A DNA stretch of 64,000 nucleotides from Enchytraeus crypticus (taxonomy: Eukaryota; Annelida; Clitellata; Enchytraeida; Enchytraeidae). The notes under the pieces are model-generated. The model made no database searches. It saw nothing but the letters and a program-made list of their open reading frames with translations, and was not told the DNA's origin. The DNA is taken from positions 703,501-767,500 of the forward strand of contig CAJHZI010000505.1 of assembly GCA_905160935.1 (NCBI GenBank), written 5' to 3'. Positions 55,740-64,000 of the stretch are shown piece after piece. The stretch's first letter is position 1; every line of letters starts with the position of its first letter. The translations under genes were made by a program, and so were the position numbers.

Positions 55740-57910
55740 TCTATTAACATTGACACCTTCTCTGCTGATATTGTGTCGTCTTCTATTTATGTATTCTAAT
55801 CCGTCTTCAACTGTTGCCGAATATTCAGCTCAATTTAGCTCCGTACTTTCTGCCATATTAGACAAACATGCCCCTCTCACAACCATTCATTGCCGCTCAA
55901 ACCCTAGGAAACCATTCATTTCTGAACAAATCCTTAAACAAAAACCTGAATCTAAAAAACCTAATCTCGCAGAATCAAAATTGCCCCAAGAAATTATGGG
56001 GAGCACTCGATTCTCTGCTTGATCGCACCATTCCCAAGTCACTCCCCTCTAGCTTCTCACCATCATCTCTTGCTACCTCTTTCCTCAACTTTTTCGATGA
56101 CAAAATTTCCAAACTCTGTAGCTCTATGCCCTCCAACTCTATTGACATGGGCAACACCATTTCTGTATATATGCCTGAGCCACCACTACTTTCTAGTTTT
56201 GAACCAGCTAAACCGGAAGAAATACGCAATTTTATTCTTCGCTCAACCGACTGATCTTGTTGCCTTGATGTTATTCCTACACGATTACTGAAATCCTGTA
56301 TTGATGTTTTAGTTGCTCCTATTACATACTTAATCAACCTCTCTCTCAGAAGGTATCTTCCCAACCTCCTTCAAACAAGCAGTTGTATCTCCTTTGCTAA
56401 AAAAGCCTTCTCTACCAAAAGATGATCTTTCCAGTTACCGTCCTATTTCCAATCTTAACTTCATCTCTAAACTTCTTGAAAAGGTAATTTATACCCGTTT
56501 ATACACTCATCTTGATTCTTTCCCTTCTCTCTCTCATTATCAATCTGCCTATAGAAAACTCCATTCTACTGAAACCGCTCCTCTTCGTATACATAATGAT
56601 CTTAGCTTGGACATGAGTAGCAAACAGGTTTCTGTCTTGGTTCTTCTAGATCTCTCTGCTGCCTTCGATACAATTGACCATGGTATTCTAATAAATAGTC
56701 TTAAATCTTGTTTTGGCATTTCTGATTCTGCTTTTTCCCTTCTTACATCATATCTATCATGTCGCACACAATCAATTGTTATTGGTCAAAATCGCTCTTC
56801 TGAACTACCCCTCCTACGCGGTGTTCCTCAAGGTTCAGTGTTAGGTCCATTGCTCTTCTCTTTATATATCACTCCTCTTAGCTACTTGCTTGCTCAGTCT
56901 TCCATAAATTTTCATTACTATGCAGACGACACTCAACTGTATATTTCTTTTTCTAATCATGATTCCGAACAGAAACTGGCCCGTCTCTCATCCATTCTAG
57001 ACAAGGTTTATTCCTGGTTTTGTGCTAACCGTCTTGCTGTTAATCCCTCCAAAACTGAATACCTTTTAATTGGCACTCCTTTGCAAAGAAATAAAATTGC
57101 TAATAATTCTGTTAATTTTCAGAATCTTGCTCTTTGACCTCGATCCGCCAAAAACCTTGGAGTCATATTTGATGAAAACCTTGACTATATTAATGAAAAC
57201 CTTGACTATAAATCCCATATCTCTTCTGTTTGTCGCGCTTCTTTCTTTCAGCTTCGTCAGATTAGGCAAATACGTCCATCCCTTACTAGAAATTCAGCCA
57301 CTATCCTTGCTAATTCTATAGTTCATTCAAAGCTCGACTACTGTAATTCATTATTACAAGGATTGCCTACTTCTTCTCTCAATCGTTTGCAGCACGTCCA
57401 AAATTCTCTTGCACGTGTTGTTTGCAAGTCCTCTCGACTTCAATTTCGCTCTCTTTCTTCACTTCGCAGACTTCACTTGCTCCCTGTTAATCAACGCATA
57501 AAATATAAAATAGCTCTATTAACTTTCAAAACTCTGCGATTTGGCAAGCCTTCTTACTTATCTGAAATTCTTCTTCCTATCGTCCCTCACGTTCACTTCG
57601 TTCCACCGATGCCAATCTTCTCTCTATTCCAAATATTCTCACATCATTGGCCAGACGTTCTTTTTCTTACGCAGCACCCACAATCTGGAACTCTTTACCT
57701 GCTAATCTTCGCTCTTGTTCTTCTCTTTCAACATTCTCTAGCAAGCTTAAGACTTGCCTTTTCCCACCGTAGACATAATCAATCTACCCTGACCATTTTT
57801 GATCACCGGACTGGCTTTCGTTTAGGACCTTACTTCTCCTCAGCACATTTCTTTTGCAGATTGGTCTGGGTGAATTGATCTTTATTATTATTATTATTAT
57901 TATTATTAAT
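55740..57910 (+). pseudogene. L2-type LINE, RT domain readable
   Basis: A 5'-truncated non-LTR retrotransposon whose protein can be followed to the C-terminus. First a linker after the lost endonuclease (AILDKHAPLTT, CRSNPRKPF), then LWGALDSLLDRTIP and the RT domain at 56346-57137. RT motifs are SYRPISNLNFISKLLEK, LDLSAAFDTIDHG (catalytic Asp), GVPQGSVLGPLLFSLYI and YYADDTQLYIS with the YADD pair. Then come NLGVIFDENLDY, LQGLPTSSLNRLQHVQNSLA and RSFSYAAPTIWNSLPANLR, the L2/CR1-type C-terminal signature. The frame is broken by stops at 56252 and 57135 and by shifts near 55950, 56340 and 57579. A 21-bp tandem duplication sits at about 57173-57210. It ends in (TTA)n at 57882, missing most of the tail seen at 26789. 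Confidence 0.9.
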
Positions 57911-58150
57911 AATCTGAACGAAGAACCAGTGCCATTACAGGCGACCAGCGCGAAAAAGCTTTTCTATAGCAGCGCCTATCTATCGCACTCCAGCGTTTTA
58001 ATGCTGTATGCATTCGTGGCACATTGGCGAATGCGGCCTCCCAGAGCGCAGAGGAACTATTTTAAATATTTTTTCATCTTTCTTTTAATTAAATAAAGTC
58101 TTTTTTATCTTATATTTTAGCCCAGGGCCTTATGCAGCCCAGGGCAATTA
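57911..58150 (+). repeat. Rep-E copy
   Basis: Near-identical to 16090-16340; starts GAACCAGTGCCATTACAGG just after the L2 tail. Ends with two AGCCCAGGGC units and an (AAT)n tail. Confidence 0.85.
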
Positions 58151-58185
<35 letters not shown>

Positions 58186-58282
58186 TAATGATAAAAATAA
58201 TAGCAATAATTAAGATTATTTTAATGTCATTAAATAAATGTCATTTAAATGTCATAACAATAATAATAACAATAGCTCAGGT
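58151..58282. repeat. (AAT)n and A/T-rich tail
   Basis: AAT/AAC run, likely the Rep-E tail, then short direct repeats of AATGTCATTTAAATGTCAT. Confidence 0.8.
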
Positions 58283-58790
58283 AGAATGTCTCTCCATCAC
58301 AATTTAAATGACTTAATATGGCGAGCACTTTCAAGAGCAGGCATCCCTTCCTCTAAGGAACCAAGTGGGTTGTCCAGATCAGACGGCAAGCGTCCGGACG
58401 GCATGACTTTAGTGCCCTGGTGCAACGGTAAATGTGCCGTATGGGACGTCACGGTCATTGACACTATGACACTATGGCAAACTCCTACCTGAATACGACT
58501 TCAGTTACAGCCGGTGGAGCTGCTGTTCATGCCGCCTCTAGGAAATTAGATAAATACCGTTATCTGTCCTAAGGATACGAAGTTGTTCCGGTGGCCATTG
58601 AAACCATGGGCTCGATGAATCCCGAAGGAGCTGACTATATTAATGGCATAGGCAGACTTATTGCAGAGCAAACCGGCGATAAGCGAGAGACATCTTTCTT
58701 TGGCAAAGGCTTTCCATGACTTTGCAAAGATTTAATACAGTCTGCTTCAATAATTCTTTTAAGCCGATTGATGACCTCGAGTAGCCGGGC
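58283..58790 (+). pseudogene. RLE-type non-LTR element C-terminus
   Basis: Encodes the C-terminal restriction-like endonuclease region of an R2/NeSL-like non-LTR element. Blocks are [20 protein letters not shown], then [14 protein letters not shown] and [13 protein letters not shown] (the RPD...D pattern of a PD-(D/E)XK nuclease). In another frame follow AGGAAVHAASRKLDKYRYLS, VPVAIETMGSMNPEGADYI and TGDKRETSFF. An 8-bp tandem duplication (GACACTAT twice, 58460-58475) causes the frameshift, and two in-frame stops follow. No RT or zinc-finger part remains. The nuclease class is assigned from the motif pattern; the clade is uncertain. Confidence 0.75.
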
Positions 58791-58879
58791 GGCGATTCAG
58801 CACATATTACTTGAATCGTTTTTATCAAACCCCAGGTTCTTTACACCGGGGTAAATCTTTAAAAAATATTATAATAATA
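58791..58879. other. Possible RLE-element 3' end
   Basis: Holds CCCCAGGTTCTTTACACCGGG, a small hairpin-like block, then A-rich sequence. Boundary uncertain. Confidence 0.35.
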
Positions 58880-59475
58880 ACAATTAGAGTGCTACAGTCA
58901 TCAATGACAACATCAAGCATATTGAGTCAAAATCAAGCCGGCGAGCAAAAATAAGGTTCAAAAACGGTGCAAATCTCAAAATCCAGAAAATCAGTCCAAA
59001 CTAAACGGAATTAAAGACAAGGAGGTTTAGGCGCAGGTCGCTGCTCATGAACAGTTGATGGAAAAGAGAGATGGAAAAGATAGGTCTTCAACTGCCTATG
59101 GAACTGCTCATAGGAAAGCAAAGGCCGATGTGATTCAAAAGAAGACTTCCGAAGATTGGATGGAAGAGAATTCCAAATCTGCGGTGCAGCATGCTGGAAA
59201 GAACGATTAGATAGCTTACAGCGCGAAGGTAAGCTAGGTCTCACAAGAGTAATTAATTTAGAAGACCGAGCAACAGCAGGCTGCATTACTCAAGTTTGTC
59301 CAGGGATGGTGATGGACTTGCAGGTTAACGAAGCTGTTTTGTAAAAGATACGCTCTTTAATATTTAGCCAGTGCAAAGACTTTGAAGCAGACGTAATATT
59401 TGAGCACTTGGAACTATAAAAATTACTGGCGCAAGAGAATTCTGAACAAACTGTAACCTATCAATCTCATAGCCT
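58880..59475 (-). pseudogene. LINE-F: L2/CR1-like C-terminus and 3' UTR
   Basis: Minus-strand coding from about 59475: IDRLQFVQNSLA, then SLHWLNIKERIFYKTA. After an in-frame stop it continues as NRSFQHAAPQIWNSLPSNLR and RQLKTYLFHL to a stop near 59011. RSF..AAP..WNSLP..LR is the same C-terminal signature as the 55.7 kb L2 but a distinct sequence. 58880-59005 is its 3' untranslated end and matches copies at 4003, 14470, 38690 and 40230. Catalytic core absent. Confidence 0.85.
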
Positions 59476-59810
59476 GGGAGATTTAAAAACAGGGATACAA
59501 GTTCAAGATTCATTCTTTGTATCTTGAACACTATGCTGTACAGTGGTCAATTTTCAAGAGTTCGTGAAAAGGAATTCAAGAGGATAAACTAAATATAAAA
59601 ATTTCACAAATATGTTATAAACAAAGGACCTTGAGTGTGTACCCTCTTCTCTCGCAATATCGCAATACGTAAATCTCCTCTCCATAGCTATTTACTTTTA
59701 TTATTTTAGACACCAATGGAGCTATTAGATAATGTGAACCTAGGCCTATGTGCATTAAAACATAAAAAATAGGCACGCACTATAATGAAATGATCAACTA
59801 CGTTGATCTC
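59476..59810. other. No gene or repeat recognised
   Basis: Short inverted GTTCAAGAT/ATCTTGAAC near 59502-59531. Otherwise AT-rich. Confidence 0.4.
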
Positions 59811-60020
59811 TAGGACCTTTAATGCCACGTGTTTAAACCATTCGCCAATTTATTTCATTTTCCATATAACCAGTACTGTGAATGTCCGAAACTTTACTCT
59901 CAGATAAATGCAACCGGGAATAGAACCCCCGATCCGAGTTACATTCACCTCAGAATATGTCGTTTAAAATTTCTTGAGGTTACCTGACGCCTCTAATCAC
60001 TACGCTATTGAGACATTCAA
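59811..60020 (-). mobile_element. SINE-B copy
   Basis: Minus strand aligns to 24583-24776: GTTTAAACACGTGGCATTA at its end, AATTTATTTCATTTTCCAT inverted, and a B box-like GTTCTATTCCCGG. Diverged. Confidence 0.65.
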
Positions 60021-60149
60021 AATATAATTTAGAAGACATTACGATGAATTAAGATTAAAATAGATATTACGTTAAAATTTAATATTACGAATAAAACACA
60101 TTAAAATGACATCAAGATGCACCAGAAGCATAACGTGAGCTCAGGCATG

Positions 60150-60183
60150 GCCCTGCCGTTAGGCATTGCACTATAAGAAGATT
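60150..60183 (+). mobile_element. LINE-R terminal fragment
   Basis: GGCCCTGCC-GTTA-GGCATTGCACTATAAG; hairpin with one lost pair. Confidence 0.5.
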
Positions 60184-60269
60184 TTTATACATATTTTTGA
60201 GATGCGTTTATGGCTAGTTGAGTGTCAAGGGCACACTTAGGAATAAGTAAGATTGAAAGTGAAAAATAT

Positions 60270-60530
60270 GCATAAGCCTATATATATATATATATATATA
60301 CATGTATATATATAAAAATTATATATATATATACATGTATATATATATAAATTATATATATATATATAGAATTATATAGGCCTATATACATGTATATATT
60401 GATGTATATATATATATATATATATTATATAGCGATATATATATTATATATATATATGTATATATATATACAATTATACATGTATATATATATATATTCA
60501 TGTATTATATTATATATATTACATATATAC

Positions 60531-60589
<59 letters not shown>

Positions 60590-60608
60590 TTATACATATA
60601 CATGTGTA
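60270..60608. repeat. (TA)n tract with TACATGTATA islands
   Basis: Long TA-rich region interrupted by ACATGTA palindromes. The 80-codon Ile/Tyr frame is an artefact. Confidence 0.95.
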
Positions 60609-60765
60609 GCTTTGCCAGAAAGGAAAACTTAACTTGACAGGTAAAGTCAAGATGACAGATTAAGAGAAAGCTAGTCGGTGAAGATAGAAATGGCGATACT
60701 TGATACTATAAGTAGAGAGCAGAATTTTAGTGGAAAGATGTGTGACAGGTTGATGAGAAAGGTGG
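60609..60765. other. No gene recognised
   Basis: Purine-rich lead-in to the minisatellite. Confidence 0.4.
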
Positions 60766-61160
60766 GGAGTGAAAGGAAAGAGGAGAACTAATAGAGGGTG
60801 ATTGTGTGGAAGGAAAGAGGAGTACTAATAGAGGATGATTGTATGGAGGAAAAGAGGAGTGCTAATAGAGGGTGATTGTGTGGAAGGAAAGAGGAGTACT
60901 AATAGAGGATGATTGTGTGGAAGGAAAGAGGAGTACTAATAGAGGATGATTGTATGGAGGAAAAGAGGAGTGCTAATAGAGGGTGATTGTGTGGAAGGAA
61001 AGAGGAGTACTAATAGAGGATGATTGTGTGGAAGGAAAGAGGAGTACTAATAGAGGGTGATTGTGTGGAAGGAAAGAGGAATAGTAATAGAAGATTATTG
61101 TGTGGAGGGAAAGAGGAGAACTAATACAGGGTGATTGTGTGGAGGGAAAGAGGAGTAATG
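60766..61160. repeat. 36-bp minisatellite, about 10 copies
   Basis: Unit GGAAAGAGGAGTACTAATAG plus AGGATGATTGTGTGGA. Two subtypes (GTACTAATAGAGGATG and GTGCTAATAGAGGGTG) alternate, giving a partial higher-order period. Confidence 0.95.
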
Positions 61161-61739
61161 AGCGCTGACAGATACAACCAACTTGCCGACTCTTCTCAAC
61201 TTCTCAACCAACAACGGCGAAGTGAAGTGGGCGATAAAAACTTAATCTAAGGGGGGAAGTCAATTGGAAAAATCTGTTATTCGAGAAAGTAAAGATAAAC
61301 AGAGGCGGGCAGAGTCTATTCAGCAGAATAGAAGGTATTAATGATTTACGTCTTCGGTAAAGTTCACCATTGGCTAGGAAAGAGTGTAATCATATCACTT
61401 TGAATCATGAATTGATTGCGTTTTATTGAATATTTCAAAATAATTGTTTATACATTCCTAAACAATTATGTCCACAATTTACAAATATATGTTTAGAAAT
61501 TTATAATTTCATTTACACGTGTCTTTTTCACTATTTTACCGATATAGGTCGCACCTTCAAATATATCTTCTGCACATTGAGGTAAAACAATAGCTGTGTT
61601 TAATACTATACCTTTTAATCCCGTTTATTGTTAAATCGTGCTTATAAGGCTTTGAAACGTAATATCCCTTTTCGTTTCTTCATAAAGATATTCATTGTTT
61701 TATTAAAAAACTTCTATCAATCATCTTCATTGATAAGAG
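61161..61739. other. No gene or repeat recognised
   Basis: AT-rich after 61330. Confidence 0.45.
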
Positions 61740-62000
61740 TGGCTAGGCATCCGGACACATTCCAGGGGAGGGGGGAGGTCGCCTGCTCCCCATGTTTCCA
61801 GCCCACCACTCCGAGCCTCTCCGGGTGTATCGGCTGCTGTTACAAATGAAGCGCCCGCTTATCCGTTTGATTATAGAGCTGATCGGGCGGCGGCTTTGAT
61901 CTGACAGCTGAACTAATCTAAAATAGACAGATTGCGCCGCCGACAGGTATAGCCTGGCAATCCGAGAACTTAACAGACCCGTGGTGATGGGGTTGAGATT
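61740..62000. promoter_or_regulatory. Candidate enhancer-like island
   Basis: GC-rich block between AT-rich flanks. It contains GCGGCGGCTTTGATCTGACA (TCF/LEF-type CTTTGATC beside a TGACAG TALE-type core), a CAGCTG E-box and GATTGCGCCGCCG. A 101-codon minus frame (61743-62048) is unrecognised. The role is inference from motifs and composition. Confidence 0.3.
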
Positions 62001-62022
62001 TAGAGATATGCTATAAATGAAT

Positions 62023-62061
62023 AACCAATCAATCAATCGATCGATCAATCAATCAATCAAT
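62023..62061. repeat. (CAAT)n microsatellite
   Basis: CAAT units with a GATCGAT interruption; target site of the following MITE. Confidence 0.85.
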
Positions 62062-62214
62062 CAGGCGCGGATGCAAAGGGAGGCCCAGGGGCCAGCCCCT
62101 TACTTTATTAAGTAGTGAAAGTTTCAGAAGACGTGGGCGTAAGCGAAAAATTTCGGACACTGTCTAAAAACATTTTCGGGCCCCAGCTTAAAAAATTTCC
62201 TGTATCCATCACTG
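62062..62214. mobile_element. Short hAT-like MITE
   Basis: 153 bp with ends CAGGCGCGGATGCA and, inverted, CAGTGATGGATACA. Subterminal AGGCCCAGGGG is opposed by GGGCCCCAGC. Flanks CAATCAAT (62054-62061) and CAATCGAT (62215-62222) match 7 of 8, but they lie in a CAAT repeat, so the TSD is weaker evidence. End sequence resembles the 53.9 kb element. Confidence 0.65.
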
Positions 62215-62222
62215 CAATCGAT

Positions 62223-62715
62223 CTACAATCAATCAATCAACCAACAACAACCAACAAGGTAACTGCTCCACCGCTACTCCCATTTAAAACTAGAATTCTT
62301 AATAGAAATAAAACTTATTTCTTAAAAAAATTCCTTTGTGACACAATTGCACCGATTTTAGCTTTTCATAATTCGTTGTTGATAATTGTTGTTTAAGATC
62401 GTTTAACAAATGACAAGACAACATATCAAGATATCCTGCTACTTATGCAGTATTCGCAGTTTTCAAATACTTATTCAGTAATCGCAGTTTTCAAATACTT
62501 ATTCAGCAGACGAAATATTAAAATTTAAACTTGTATTTTAAGTATTTGTTTATGGCTCCTGCGATTGCTATACAACATGATTGGATTTAGTAGATCTGAC
62601 GAGTCGAAAGAAAAAAGGGACAAATCTATTGCAGCTTGGACTATCTGACAGACTGTAAGTGAATAGGAGTGAAGGAAATTGGACAGGCCTTTTGTATAGA
62701 AGATGCTTTGTCCTT
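62223..62715. other. No gene; 28-bp duplication near 62448-62505
   Basis: TCGCAGTTTTCAAATACTTA plus TTCAG occurs twice in tandem. The 93-codon frame from 62115 begins in the MITE and is not a gene. Confidence 0.5.
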
Positions 62716-62719
62716 CGTA

Positions 62720-62856
62720 AAGCTAAAAAGCTAATATTAACGTCAGTTTCCTCACTCGAAAGCGATGTCAGTGAGGGGCGAGCCCAGGATTTGAATCCCG
62801 CATAGTCCTATAGTGATCCTCTGCCGAATATCTTTCCGACACCGCCACTGGCTCCT
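62720..62856 (-). mobile_element. SINE-A copy
   Basis: Minus-strand copy with tail GTTAATATTAG, stem-loop, B box (GGATTTGAATCCC inverted) and head GGAGCCAGTGGCGG. It has a small insertion before the head. No inverted head beyond 62856. Confidence 0.85.
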
Positions 62857-62869
62857 TCGTGCTAAGTAC

Positions 62870-62872
<3 letters not shown>

Positions 62873-62907
<35 letters not shown>

Positions 62908-62917
62908 CTCTCTCTCC
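62873..62917. repeat. (TC)n microsatellite
   Basis: Dinucleotide run with one TTG interruption. Confidence 0.95.
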
Positions 62918-64000
62918 ATTGATTAATTTTTATGTATGGTAGCATGAACTTTTGATGCTAACACAAATTTTAGGGACATGCCGCATTCCAGATATCATCA
63001 GTAGCGCCATAGTTCAGTATCTCTTTGAAGTGATTGCTGGTGATTCATTTGATTGACTAAATAAATTTCTATGGTTGACTACTGACTACTACGTATTGTC
63101 TACATGTATACATACATGTCGGTATAATTGCCACTGTTATTATCTATTATGTATCAGAAATTAAATCGTAGACCTCCGATTCGCGCGTTTTTGCGAAATA
63201 GTTATTGGCCTTCTGTCAAAGACGAAATGATCAACATTCTTCACAAAACGAGAAAGGTCGAGTTCTTGACGGCTCGTCGTCAGTCTATAGCGGATGCGAT
63301 CTATCTCGTCGATGTTAATGGGCGATTTGTGTGTCTGATTAAAATTATATCTCAAAAGCTGGTTGTCCTAAGTGATTGATTGCCGCATTGCGCCAAGAGC
63401 GCCACCTCAGGCTCCATCTGGCGAATCTAGCGACAGTTACTGATTGCCTTCCGTTTGCTGAATGTTCCTGCGCATTGTCAGGAAGGATACTGAAGTCAGA
63501 GGAATAATGACCTGTCCTTGAGTTCAACTGTCCAAGAATCTGGTAGAAGAAATCAGGAAGCCAATGGGGCAGAATTACTAAATCCATTGTATTCTGAACT
63601 TGGAAGATGAACTAGCAAACTATTTTACGGGTAATTTTATCTTGGACAAAAGCAGATTATTTTCATGTCCTATTTATGGAAATGTAATTTTAAGTTAGTA
63701 TCAGTTGACCCCTTCTTTAACATATCTTGTTTCGTTCATGCACTGGCTCCATTAATTAAAACGATAACGGGTTTATGAAATTCTCTGAATGTTTTATAAT
63801 AACTTTGAGTTAGATTAATTATAATTATTTAAACTCTGCAGAAATATATTGACAAATATACACTGTGTTTTTTGTAACTGATACCCCAAATTGTTTTAAC
63901 AATAAAGTCGCAAGAAGTTGACCGATGCTCTTGAAATTTACAGCACTTGACCAGTAGCCAATTCTACAAAAAATAGTTAAATTTCGTTTGAATATCTTTA
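62918..64000. other. No gene called; weak exon-like frame 63152-63330
   Basis: 63128-63379 is open on the plus strand (RRPPIRAFLRNSYWPSVKDE follows an acceptor-like ATTATGTATCAG). Minus frames overlap, and no donor or family is recognised. 63650-64000 is AT-rich. Confidence 0.3.

Noticed and set aside
55544-55756. Poly-serine protein
   Set aside because: Translation of the TAC/TGC trinucleotide repeat.
55740-57910. Active autonomous LINE
   Set aside because: 5'-truncated without endonuclease, with two stops and several frameshifts.

Overview
The window is AT-rich animal DNA, most likely from a marine invertebrate. The evidence is an intact eukaryotic tRNA-Ala gene, tRNA-headed SINEs, several classes of non-LTR retrotransposon, hAT-type miniature elements and dense microsatellites. 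The taxon cannot be fixed from sequence alone. I find no host protein-coding gene I can stand behind: the longer open frames are low-complexity shadows (CT, TA and TAC repeats), retroelement debris, or unrecognised frames in GC-richer islands. The sequence reads as intergenic or intronic DNA.

Layout. 1-13 kb: decayed repeats, including SINE-A copies, an RTE-like LINE tail at 7.5-7.8 kb and long inverted repeats at 11.1-11.5 kb. 13-36 kb: gene desert with microsatellites, a near-perfect hairpin at 17.67-17.75 kb, minisatellites, SINE-B, L2 3' ends and several GC-elevated islands. 36-54 kb: more desert, CpG-rich islands at 41.4-41.7 and 42.9-43.1 kb, the tRNA-Ala(AGC) gene at 44.92 kb, an RTE-like reverse transcriptase C-terminus at 47.2 kb, a minisatellite of about 30 units at 49.6-50.2 kb and a hAT MITE with a perfect 8-bp target duplication at 53.9-54.4 kb. 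55-60 kb: three kinds of non-LTR element side by side, namely a 5'-truncated L2 with readable RT, a restriction-like-endonuclease C-terminus, and an inverted L2/CR1-like C-terminus. 60-64 kb: TA repeats, a 36-bp minisatellite, a second hAT MITE and another SINE-A.

Family nicknames used below. SINE-A: tRNA head plus a GGAAAC tail. SINE-B: a second tRNA-derived family. Rep-C: non-autonomous repeat sharing the LINE-R end. Rep-D and Rep-E: unclassified dispersed repeats. LINE-F: CR1/L2-like 3' end. LINE-R: RTE-like C-terminus ending in a CTGCC/GGCAG hairpin. The main biology visible is retroposon partnership. SINE-A and the L2-type LINE share a 3' stem-loop plus GGAAAC tail with compensatory base changes, and Rep-C and LINE-R share a different 3' hairpin. 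Four SINE-A copies also carry an inverted copy of their own 5' head, consistent with fold-back priming.
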